The notes under the pieces were generated by a model. The model did not search any database. It saw only the letters and a program-made list of their open reading frames with translations, and was not told the origin of the DNA. Of a DNA stretch of 64,000 nucleotides, positions 47,601 through 59,000 are shown piece by piece. The position numbers and the translations under genes are program-made. Source of the stretch: Barthelona sp. PCE (lineage: Eukaryota > Metamonada: BaSk clade); contig JAUFOR010000008.1 in the NCBI GenBank assembly GCA_040285745.1, positions 1,798,001 to 1,862,000 on the forward strand. The letters are read 5' to 3'. Every line of letters begins with the position of its first letter. Position 1 is the first letter of the stretch.

Positions 47601-49217
47601 TTATGTAAGTTTCTGATGTAGTTTAATAATCTCTTCATCCTCTGGGAAATCAGTAATAGCTTCTGTAACAATATCAATGGCCTCCTTCCTCTGGTTATTC
47701 CTGAGTAAACATTTAATCTGCATCACACGCCATTGACTCTCACGACGACGTACAAAAGCACAATCACTGAATATTTTCGCTGCACCTGTATATTCCTTAG
47801 TGTTCAATAACTTCTTACCTAACCACAATACTGCATCAAGATCCTCCGGTTTATGACGAATAACTTCAGCATAAAAATGCTTTGCTTGATCGATATCTGT
47901 TTGGTTATTGGCAACAGCCTTTAACAAAGTGATATCAGTTGGTACCAGAGCTAAACCAACCTCCTCTTCATCAACCAGAGTGTACAAAGTGCTACACAGA
48001 GGACATTGTTTCAATAATTCACGAGCTATATCAGAATTTTTAGTTTTAAAAGCATAATTATACAAATAATGAAAGTGCGATCCAAGAATATCTTCTGAAT
48101 TTGAATCTAAATGTTGATTCATCACACTGAGATTGTTCAATACATCTTTATCCCACTTGTTTTGTTTATGTAAATCATTGAACATCTCTAGAGCACGATC
48201 CTTCTCATTCTCCAACAGAGCAATGACTGCTAGATCATTACGGCGACCAAGTTGCTGATATTTACGCTTTGCATCATCGATACGACCTTGTTTCAGTAAT
48301 TCAAGAGCATGCATATGTTCAAATCTACTTTCAACATCAGTACCCTTTGTATAGGAACGAAGTTCATCGAGTGTAACTCCACTCTTACGCAGGATAGTCA
48401 ACACAGTGATCTTAAATCCACGAATTTTATCAGGATTGCTGACAAACTCAGTTTCTAAATTGAGCAATGTCTCCAGAATATCTGTCCAATCAAGGCCAAT
48501 GATAAATCGACATAGAAACAAGTTATAGAGCACACTGCCTGACACAAATTGACTGTTTAACTCCATGATTGTTTCAAATGCTTCAAGAGCAGCCTGGAAA
48601 TTGTTTAACTTCAGTTGACAAATTCCAATGTTCTTCAATACAGCAGAGCGCGCCATGATTGCAGATGGGGGAACGTTATCCAACGCCATTGTATACATCT
48701 TTAAACTGTTCTTATATTGTTTTTGCTTGAAGTAAATATTTCCAATGTTCAATCTTAAGCGCGCAGAATGAGCAAACTCTCGATTGCGGGCCAAGATACT
48801 GTATGTTTCAATGGCTTCTGAATAAATTTCATTTAATTCAAGTGCGTTGGCTAATTGAAGGGTTGTTGTAAAAAATACATCAATATTTTGAGGTTCTGAT
48901 AAGCCTGCAGCACGGCGCATTGACGAGGCCTGTCGTTCAGCGTAAGATGCTTTCCGAGCAAGACTTAAGGCTTCTTCATAATTTCCTTCTGCTGCTTCGC
49001 ATGCAGACTGCTGAACATCCTTTTCTATCTGAAGCTCTAGCTCTCTGACTTTGTATTCTGGTGATTCATCCTTTGCCTTCTCCAAAGATATTCCAGAAAT
49101 TCCCCGTTTCTTTATGTTATTTGATGATGTGTATCCAGCAGACCGATTAGAAGTCATGGGCCTTACTCCATCGGCCACCGCGGTTCTTCCCCTTGACGTA
49201 AATGGTAAGTTTGACAT
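47601..49217 (-). CDS. IFT88: IFT88, intraflagellar transport IFT-B core subunit (short form)
   Basis: This 538-residue TPR protein matches IFT88. The N-terminal signature RPMTSNRSAGYTSS and a linker with SPEYKVRELELQIEKDV are followed by TPR motifs: NIDVFFTTTLQLANALELNE, NIGNIYFKQKQYKNSLKMY and NIGICQLKLNNFQAALEAFE. The C-terminal repeats (HKPEDLDAVLWLGKKLLNTK, FPEDEEIIKL) are weaker. IFT88 forms the IFT-B core with IFT52 and IFT46 and moves cargo along flagella. Typical orthologues have about 780-830 residues, so this one is shortened by a third, mostly in the middle TPR array. The ATG at 49217 is chosen because the frame upstream starts at a GTG and MSNLPFTSRGR leads into the conserved block. 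Confidence 0.85.
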   Translation of the reverse strand: MSNLPFTSRGRTAVADGVRPMTSNRSAGYTSSNNIKKRGISGISLEKAKDESPEYKVRELELQIEKDVQQSACEAAEGNYEEALSLARKASYAERQASSMRRAAGLSEPQNIDVFFTTTLQLANALELNEIYSEAIETYSILARNREFAHSARLRLNIGNIYFKQKQYKNSLKMYTMALDNVPPSAIMARSAVLKNIGICQLKLNNFQAALEAFETIMELNSQFVSGSVLYNLFLCRFIIGLDWTDILETLLNLETEFVSNPDKIRGFKITVLTILRKSGVTLDELRSYTKGTDVESRFEHMHALELLKQGRIDDAKRKYQQLGRRNDLAVIALLENEKDRALEMFNDLHKQNKWDKDVLNNLSVMNQHLDSNSEDILGSHFHYLYNYAFKTKNSDIARELLKQCPLCSTLYTLVDEEEVGLALVPTDITLLKAVANNQTDIDQAKHFYAEVIRHKPEDLDAVLWLGKKLLNTKEYTGAAKIFSDCAFVRRRESQWRVMQIKCLLRNNQRKEAIDIVTEAITDFPEDEEIIKLHQKLT

Positions 49218-49274
49218 ATTTGAAAAGGAAATATTTGCTATAACAAGTTTTTGCGACACATATAATAGAATGAC

Positions 49275-49538
49275 ATGTTGATCTGTGTTTCAACTGCTTA
49301 CAGCAATTTGATATTCTCAAATGGAAAAGTAGTGAGCACCGGCAGAATAAAAGTATCACGTTCTGCTATTTTGAGTAATTTTATCCTCCAAATACTTATT
49401 CAAAACAAAGTGTTGCCTTCTTTAGTTGTAGTTATCCAGAAATTGAAGTGCATTAATCAGCTTATTGAAAATACATTTCAATTTTCTCAATGTGGCTTTA
49501 CCATATATTTGAGCATCCTGTTAATAGTAAAACATTGA
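49275..49538 (+). pseudogene. short TBP-like reading frame, possible fragment
   Basis: The 87-codon frame includes LIFSNGKVVSTG, which closely matches the TBP saddle strand 'LIF-sGK-V-TG', followed by a helix-sized stretch and a VVIQKLK segment that sits where TBP has 'fkIQNiv'. A full TBP has two such repeats in about 180 residues; only part of one is seen here. It could be a degraded gene copy, a small TBP-like protein, or chance. It is divergent from IFT88, with 57 bases between the starts, and lies in the spacer before dynein. I rate the match as suggestive only. Confidence 0.3.
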
Positions 49539-50024
49539 TATGTTAAAAATTGAAAAAATTTTAGATAGATCATTTTCTTGCTTAGACATTATAAATACTT
49601 CAGCATCAAAGTATGAGCTGAAAAGTGAGCGTACGACTAAAATCACCTTATTTATTCTACAAAAATATGATTGTAAATAATACAAAAATGGTTTGTTACT
49701 TTACACCATATAAAAAACAGAACTTGCCGATTAACTCCAGCTAATCAACGCGGTTATCAGAAGGATCATGTGAGAAATTTGCAATTCTAAACTTTAACTT
49801 GTTTTTGCAAATTTTTGCCTTCTCATCAGTAGCAACTTTTATTGCTATTTAACGAGTTTAAAAACAGACAGTTAATCCTTCATAACGCAAACAAAGACGA
49901 GTTATACAACTTTTACATTCTAAATTTGTTTAACTATTTTCGCGTCTTTTATACAACAAATATATTTGTATTACAGAAAGATTTACAATAATTTATCCAC
50001 TGTACATTTTGGAATTTGTCAATT

Positions 50025-50032
50025 TATATAAA
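50025..50032 (+). promoter_or_regulatory. TATA-like element upstream of dynein
   Basis: TATATAAA, centred about 40 bases before the ATG at 50069 in an AT-rich spacer. The spacing fits a TATA box with a very short leader. In DNA this AT-rich such a motif can arise by chance. Confidence 0.3.
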
Positions 50033-50068
50033 CTGCGTCAAACAAATTTTATTACACATTAACTAGAA

Positions 50069-53000
50069 ATGCAAACCAGTCATCTTATATCAGAGATATG
50101 TGCTGGGAAATTGGCCGAACATTTTAACCATTCGAACTCAAAGAATTACGTTCAATCATATTTTAATCTAAAAGAATTTCGATTGGCTTTCAATACACTT
50201 GCAGCTGGACCGGTGGGATCATGTATTAACATTTTTGTGCTGGATATTCCCTCTTATTTAAGGAATAATACCGTTACAATGTCAACAAATGATTTTGGTT
50301 CACGTGCTCCATCTGCTCTCAGTTTTATGAGCAATGAACTACTTGAAGGTCCTGACACCGAGTCAGAGGCATCTGGATCAGAAGATGAATACCCAGATAA
50401 ACTTGGAGGAATCATTGAGGAAGGCCATGTTAGTGAAGAAGATATCAAAGAAGGGACTTCAACATTCCTTACGGCTGTTGATGAAACTGTAGCTAAGGCT
50501 GAGATGGGAGAAAGAGTCCCATCGAAACCGAAAATTGATGTCTCCGACACGGATTCAATTAAAAGTGATAGTATGATCCCTTTTACGCTAACACTTGAAC
50601 CACATGAGTGTCCAGTTTTTTATGTTATCAAGCGTAGTGCGCTGTTCATCGAGTCAGAGCCGCACAAATCGTTGCAATTCGGTTTTATTGATGGGAATTT
50701 TTATGATTTTGTACGTTTCAGTGCTGAACACGTTTTTAACCCAATGGTAACTAGTGTTGCTAAACATCAACTGAGCAACATCAACCCAACACATATGAAT
50801 CAATTCAAAGAAGCAGGTACGGAGTTTAGTCAATCTATTGATGAGGTGGAGCAGACTGCTAACACTTCGTTTAGACTTGCTCAACCTGCACCAACATTGG
50901 AGGGATCCTTAAAGAACGCCGTCACAGCAGCGGCAAACGATGCTGTCGTTGACCAATGCGTTGAATTGGTAGAAGAATGGTGCGAACAAATTGATGCATG
51001 GCTTGAGCTAGATGCCAATATTTTTGAAGCACGTGCTCGATTCAGACCCATGTATATCGGAGCTGAGCTTAAATTCTGGAAAGAGAGACAGATGACATGT
51101 CAAGTCATCTTTGATCAGTTGAAGGAGAAGACGTCTCGAAGTTGTATTAGTGTTCTTGTAGCTGCCCGAAGCAGCAGCATCAAGCATTGGCGTGAGTACG
51201 AGCAAACATTACAAGATGCCATGATCATCGCTAAAGAAAATGTTCGTGCACTTCAGCCAATCAGTCGTATTATTAGTGAGATGCAAGACTGGAAGCATTT
51301 TTCCAAAAAGAGGAGTTATTTGGAGCGTCTCTGGGAGAGCGTCGTTAGTTTAGGTCATTCGACACGAAAATACGCTGATCGCAAACAATTTCATTGGATC
51401 TTGGGTTCAGTGTTCGATGCAATCATTCGTAACATCTGTGATATAATCTTTAAATCCCCTGCAAGGTCAGTTCGCGGGTTATGGGAGTGCAGGGAAGTTA
51501 AAATCACAGTTTCTTTAATGGAGCAAGCTTATGATTATATGCTCCTCATAAAAAATTCTTTTGCTGATTTGAGGAAAGATGTACGATCTAAAGTTCATAT
51601 TCCTGAAAGATCAATTGTGCCATTTACAGTGTTCTTTGATCATTTTTCTCGTTTTCAACGGGTGATGACTTTTGCTTACATTTATTCTGATGTTTTCAAG
51701 GTTTTGAAACTTATGTTCCCCAATCGAATTTTTTCAACCGTATTTGATGATTTTATTAAGTCGCGTTTTGATCCACTCTTTGGCTACGACGAATCAGCTC
51801 AGGAAGTATTCAATTCTGTAGAGAATCATGTTGAAGAATTCGAAGTGGAATTGCCAGATCTCCTATTTAAATCATTCGAATTGGTTTCAAAATCAGTACC
51901 AGTTAAAATGAAGTATCTTCTTAGTTTCTCCTCGCTCGTTTCTCGTCCTGCTCTTATCGAATGTTTGCGTACTCTCGCTATACGCTGTAAGCAGGGGTTT
52001 TACACATGGATGAATTCAGTAGAAAACGAGATATCACATCTTGTCCATGATGTACGTAATTTTAGTGATAAGCGCACAACTGTTTATGCATATAACATGC
52101 ATTTGCAGAAGTTATCAAACCCTTTCAAATCTTTCACGAAGTTGAAGGAGTGTGGCATGTTGTTGCATGAAGACTTCACAAAGGTTGCTGATAAGTATAA
52201 CATCCTCATTGATCGACTGAGTGAATTCGTTGACGATATGCTTAAGACTTGGATTCACACCACTTCCTTTCACACATCCATGTTATCACAACCACTGTTG
52301 ATGTATGATAAGGCCAAGCGTAAGTTATATATTAACAATGAACGTGAACTCTTGACGTTTTACAAGGAGTTTCAAGGATTTTTCACACTCAGTTCATCAG
52401 AGTTTGTTAATTTGCCAAAGAATCGGGAGATTTCATTGTTTTTACGTAATATATCAACATTTTCGAACTATCACTCAAAAATGGAGGAATTACTGAAAAT
52501 CAGACATATTGTAACAAACAGTATACCTGATCAGGCACGTGATGTGTTCCTCCCTCTTCTTAGCCATGCTGAAATTGCACTTCGAAAGGCGACCAAGAAC
52601 TTGAACTGGGTATCAGTTTCTATTGATAGTTATTTTGAGAATTGTTTCAATCTTTTTAATGAATTGAACGAGAAAATCATTAACTTTAATTTACGCATTG
52701 CAGAACTTTATGACATTGGTCGTTCTTTATGCAGAATGGTGCTTTTAAAGGCACCTTCAACTTCATTGAAAATTGATCCAACAGTTACAATTGATGATTG
52801 GGTTGATTCACAGTGTAATTTTCATGATTCAATTGAGCCTCGCATACATGATGTATTCAAAGGTTTTGATAAAATGTACTTCAGTATGCTTGAGTGTTAT
52901 AACCCTGAATTTTCTGGAACTGAACATGCTAATCCTGAGACGGTAAAGGCTTACATTAAGAACTTTGTTGTAACCGTTGCCAAAGTCAGTATGCTCACTT

Positions 53001-56000
53001 GTATTGACAGAAACATGAGAAAGATTGAGAAATTGTTCTTCGGATCTGACCTGGAACAGAGCATGAATGCAAACTTTTCAAATGTTTCTGAATTCTTCCC
53101 TCAATTCTCGGTTGAGCTCATACTTGAGATCCCAAGAATTATTCCTAACATCAGTGCGTTGTATCTCCATCACGAATGCGTCCGTGTGGTTAAGTCAATG
53201 ATCAACGTCTTCCGATCTCTGCCAAAATTGACAATTGCTGGTGTTCAGGAATACTGCGAACAGGCTGCCTATCAGGACGATACGTTTAAGCATGTTGATT
53301 CAAACGAACAGTCGATCAAGTCCATCACTGAAGAAATTGAGTTTCTTGATAGTACACTCAATTCTCGAGTCCAATCTCCATCATTGGAAGATTCAATGAA
53401 GATAGCAGAAGAATTCAAGAGACAAGAGCTGTCAAAGGAAATGGTAAACTCAGGCGAGTTTAATACAGTTGGGACAAATGATGAAAATAATAATGAGGAA
53501 AATGTTGAAGAAGAAGCTGGTCCACTTGCTGGTGGTCTTAGCATCCCCTCTAATGCTTTCGTCAATAATGAAGTGCACCTCAGATCGCTCAATGAGCTTT
53601 CTTTCATGACTAACGTTCTTGAAACTGTTGGACCTGAGCAGTTCGAATCAACAGTTTCTATGGTTTCTGATTTCTACATCATTATTCTGGAATCGGACGA
53701 ACTATTATTCCACGGTTTGCGTTTCCGTCACCTACTGAAGGTTTTAGATCGTGTTCAAGATTTTATTGATGATTTCGTCAGCAAGGTAAGTTGGATTTAT
53801 GTCAAAGATCGTGATGAATTTTTCAAAACTTCAAAAATGATTCGCTGGTCATTATTTGATTTTGAAGTACACTTTGGTGAGCTACTTGAGGTGGAACGTC
53901 TCATTTCTTCATGGGATGATATACTTCATGTGAATTTTACTTCTTTCCAGTTCAATCTGGAAGTATTGAAAGCTTGTTTGATAAGTGAGCTTCACTCTTG
54001 GTCCGCACTTTATGCCTCTGTGTTGCGCAACCGTATCTATGAGAAGCTTTATTACTTAGTTGTCGATTGTTCTTCTTATCTTAAGAAGTTTGAGATGGAT
54101 ATCGAAACCCTTAATGATTTCAAAGATATTTCTATTATCCTTGATCGTTTGAATACTTCAGAAGTCGAGAGGGAACTTAGTATCGTTGATATTAGACAAG
54201 GTTATCGTTTGTTAGGTGATTATAACTATGGTATTCCACTTGAAGCCACTCAGGTTGCAGAGGACATTGCTGCAGATTACCGCCAAGCAATTCGCGATCA
54301 TTTCATTCCACTGAACGAATACTTTTATCAGTTTTGTTTTAAGTTGGTGGAACAAAAAGCTATGAAAGAACAAGTTGATATCGAAGATTCAGACCTTGAA
54401 AGTTTTGATGATAACCGCAGTCAGTTTTCTGTCGCATTATCTCATGTATCTAGTTCACAACGCTCTCTTCGTAGCCTTAAGCCCAATAGTTCCAGTTTCA
54501 TGAAGAAGAAGTTCTTTGGTTCAGGTACTGTACATGACGACAAAAATATGGCAATTCAAAACGCTGCTGCTCTTACAATTCAGAGAGTGTGGCGTGGCTA
54601 TGTTGTTCGTCGTAATCTTTCTGAAACTGCTGGTTTCATTATAGATATCAGTTCAGAAGAAGAGGAGGAAGTTGTACTCCCTAATCAGGAAGGTGTAACT
54701 CCTGCTGCAGCTGCTATGCATCTTCCCTTGGAAGAGATGGCCTCATTGACCGAGTTGAATGTTAACGTTGAGAATATCGAACACTCGTTCGATGACATCT
54801 TTGAGGATTTCAATCATTTGCCTCTTTTTCCTGGTTGTACTATTGATGTAGTCAGCGAGGCCCTACTTCTATCGACCGTTATACAACTCGTTGGATGGAC
54901 CAAAAAGCGTGAGATCAAGGTGAAGAAGACCCTAACCAATCATTCAGATCAACATCTCGCAGCTCTGTTGGCCATCTCCCGTACTGTTAAAGTTGACTCT
55001 GTGAAGCTCAAGAGTGCACTTGACTCGTCAGGTCCCCTGGTGCAGGGTATCAGCGTTCAGGAATCCATTCAAAGATTTAAGGATTTTGCCAAGACTCTTA
55101 AGACCATCAAAAAGCAAGTTGATGAGTATCAGTCATCTGCAAAGTTCTTTAACCTCTCCAAATTGGACCTTCCTGAGCTGGACCAGCTTGAAGTTGACAA
55201 CAAAGTGTTTGTAACCATTTTTAGTTTGCATCAACAAATTGATGGACTTGATGAACGTTTCCGCAGGAGTCTTGTAAGTGGAATAGATTTATATTCATTC
55301 AACCACTCATTTGAGCGATTGAGAACAGCTTTCAACAAGCTTGATCTTGGATTTTACCGTGATGTTGCGGTTGTCAATCGTATTACAAATTCTTTGCGTG
55401 TCAGTGGCCAGATTATTCCCATCATTCAGATCATCAACGATGCTGAACTCAACGTTATTCATTGGAAGAAGCTATTAGAGCTCTTGTGGAAACTAGCTGA
55501 GAAACCTAATAATTCAGAAAGCTACAATCTCAGCGCTCTCTGTGTTGAAGAGCTTGTTTATCTTGAGGTATGGAACTTCCGTGATTTCGTAGAACGATTT
55601 TTGCTTGCAACAGCTCGTGAGAATGAGATGGAAAAGAATTTGAGCGATATACTTGAGAATAACAGAGCCAAATGTTTTTTCTTTTTTAAAAACTGTTACA
55701 ACACTGAATTCTTTAACAGTGATCGTTTGGAAAAAGAAATATCTGGATTCAAGACTGATGCAATTCTTTTACAAGATTTTGATGTCACAAATAACAAAAT
55801 TATTCAAATGGAGAATAATGATAGCTCAAAGGTTCTTCCTTCTCTTAAGATGCGTGTTAATTTGTGGTGCAAAATTTTCACTACAGTTAGCACTCTCATT
55901 GAGGATCTGCTTTCAATTCAAAAGCGTGTCATCAGCTTCTCAGAGCTTTGGCATGGTATCATGCATGAGACAGCTACTTCTGAGGAATATTCAATTACAT

Positions 56001-59000
56001 CAAAGGTTATGCAATACTGGAACCAGCTCATATCACTGAGTTATAAGCGTCAAAAGCTTATGCTTGACTTCTTAATTGATGTTCATTCGTTGAGTTTCCA
56101 GCTCAGTAACGCAACAGAGGTTGTATTCCCTCAACTAAGGGATATTTTAGTCGATGCCGAAAAAATGGTTGCGGTTTATCTGCAGCGAGTCGTGAAGCAT
56201 GTTCCCCGTTTAAGTTTCCTACCTCCTGATCTCCGTCAGCGTTTTCTATGTGATATTCCTCGTTATCTTGATGAACGCTTCTTGCACCGTGATGTTCTAT
56301 CCCTTTTGTTCCCAAGTGTTATTGGATTAATTTTTTCCGATAAGGAAGAAGAAGATGAGGGTATAGTCACCGGTCTCATTGGTAACAACGGTGAGACAAT
56401 TAACTTACCTATGAAAATTGTTCTCATGCCTGATTTAGATCTGGAAGAGCTATCACCTTCGATTAAGCACTTTATGCTTCTTAAACTCAACCAAACACTT
56501 AATCAATTCACACAGGCGATTGAACTTTATGTTAAGTCATCTATTTTTAATCTGTTACAGAATTTTGAGACTGATTCGGATAATAGCCTCATCAATGTTG
56601 ATGATATTAGTGGTTCATCATCGCAGACAGTCATCATTGCAACTTGCATTGTTGTCTGGAAACACACAATCAGTTGTTTCAATACAAATGGGGATTCGGT
56701 CAAGTTTAACAAGCAGCAACTGGGTAGAATCATTACAAAGCTTAATCATGACATTGCATTATGTTGTGTACATTTCCATGAGTTCCATGCAGGTGCTAAT
56801 AGCCAAGTTCGTAACTTAAAGTCAGCAGATGAGTTGATTCGTAAACAACTTGGTTCGGTTCTTTACTTCTGGAGAACCAGTCTTATTCAAGTTGTCAAAG
56901 GAAAGATGAACGCTGATGAATTTTTCAAACATCATCTTCGCTTTAGAATGATCTATTACGACAAAATGGATAAAGAACGTTACTATGGGAATTTTGAGGA
57001 TTGTCCCTCTGGTATTGTTTCAAACTATAAGATACAATACAATCTTAGTGCAAGCGAGGAGGACTGGACCGACTACGGATACAATTATGTATCTGTCATT
57101 AATGAATTCCCTCTCTGTCGTGAAAATAAGAAGACGGTTGATAATACATTACGTTTGTTTAAGTTACCAACTTGTCCGTTGTTTAACAGTTGGATGGGTT
57201 CCAACCCTCTTGTCAGCAACATTGAATTGTTGACCGGTCATAAGTTCTTCAAACTTAACTGTGTACTTGACCCTGATGTTATTATCATTGAACGTGCTCT
57301 CAGAGCTGCAGTCACACAAGGTTATTGGATTTGGTTGGCAAACGTTCATCATCTTAACGTGGACACTCTCCGTTCTCTCTCAGTCGATATTCGCTCATCC
57401 CTTAAGATGAAGGGGAAGGAAGTTTTGTTCGACAAGGTTTTACACAAGGTCAGTGAAAAATTCTGTGTTGTATTTTCAGCACATGGTCGATTAGGACCAA
57501 AATTTTCTGCTATCCGACCTGTTGTTACTCCAATTGCTATTCGTAGGCTTGATTTATCAGTTCGTCTCCCCCTTACACTTTTCTTTAGCGGGTTCATTTT
57601 CGCTTTTGACATAGCAAAGCGTATTCTTGAATTTAGACGTATTTATGAGGCTTTATTCCATCGTAGAATCTCACAGCCTGAGCTTAACGTTGTAACATCT
57701 GTATGTATATATCAGCTTATGGTTAATGCTCCCTCTGTTCCCAAACTGTTCCATCTTTTGAGCACAGTAGAAAACATTACTATATCTAATGAAGAAATAC
57801 GCAATAATTTGTTCCGTCATGAACTCACTGCTATTGCCGCTTCATTCAGACATACGCTGTTCCGCCATACTCCCCCTTCTAGGGATTTCACAAATGATTT
57901 CCGAGTGTTGCAACCCAAAACTCCAGAACCAAAAGAAGAGGAAGTTGCCCAAAGAAGAAAACCAAAACCCACACAAAAGAACCGTAAGAAGAATCAACGT
58001 GTCGAGAAGAAGCGTGGTTTTTCTGTTGAAGTATTTGAAGGCGAACACTCAATTTTAGATTTAGCAATATGCAACAGTTTCCAAATGAGTGAGATTAAAG
58101 ATCTTCTTACAATTCCTCATCCTTTCTTTTTGGAATCCGAAGATAGCAATAACGTTTTCTCAGAAAACTTGCAGAAGGTTTGCAAAAAGTCTGATTTACC
58201 TGCTCCTTCTGACTCTTTTATTGAAGTTTGCGGTAACATATACAGAGATTTGGTATCTTATAAAGTTCTTGTTGTCGGTGGAGAGGCTCAGACAGGCAAA
58301 ACAACAATTACACGTTGCGCTATAAACACTGCACGTGAACTTGGTGAAGATTGGTTGTATGATTATATCCCAGCAGATCCGAAGAGTTTTAGCAGTATAC
58401 TGAAGTGTTTAGAACGAGCAAATCATACTGATAAGCCTATTCTCTGTCACTTAAATACATTTTCATCTCGTACAAATATGGATCTTGTGAATTTCGCTCA
58501 TCTTGTTCGTCTTGGTGATCCTTCAGCGTTTTTGAGTAACGGCAATGCATTGAGCATTCCTCCCAACTTCCATCTACTCATTGAGTGTTTGGATGTTAAA
58601 GGATGGCAACGTCTTGAACTTTTTTGTATCACAATCCCCAACCATGCTTTGGATTGGCGAAAACTTGTTGATCATTTCATCGATAAGATCCGTATTGAAG
58701 AAAAAACTGCTCTTGACAATCTAGCTATGGAGGGTATATACCCTGAATCATCTGTTGAGATGTTAGAGGAAAATTATAATCAGTGGGTTCAAACCCGCAA
58801 AGCTCCAAATTCATTTGCAACAAACACTGCCTACTTAATGGCATCAGGTGTTGATCCCAGTGAAGATGTTGAGCCTGAGAGTGTTGAGCCAACTTCAGCT
58901 CATACTGATGAAAGTGATGATGATGGTATCAACGTATCGACCGCTGAATCCTTAGAGAGACATCCTCCAAGTGGGCATCCCAGTGGCATCCCACGAGGAC

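Larger units (their letters stand above)
49218..50068. other. 851-base spacer between divergent IFT88 and dynein genes
   Basis: This AT-rich stretch is by far the longest spacer in the window. The left third holds a short TBP-like frame (listed separately). From about 49,540 to 50,020 I see no long frame and no RNA gene. A TATATAAA element lies about 40 bases before the dynein start. Promoters of both flagellar genes must lie here. Confidence 0.45.
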
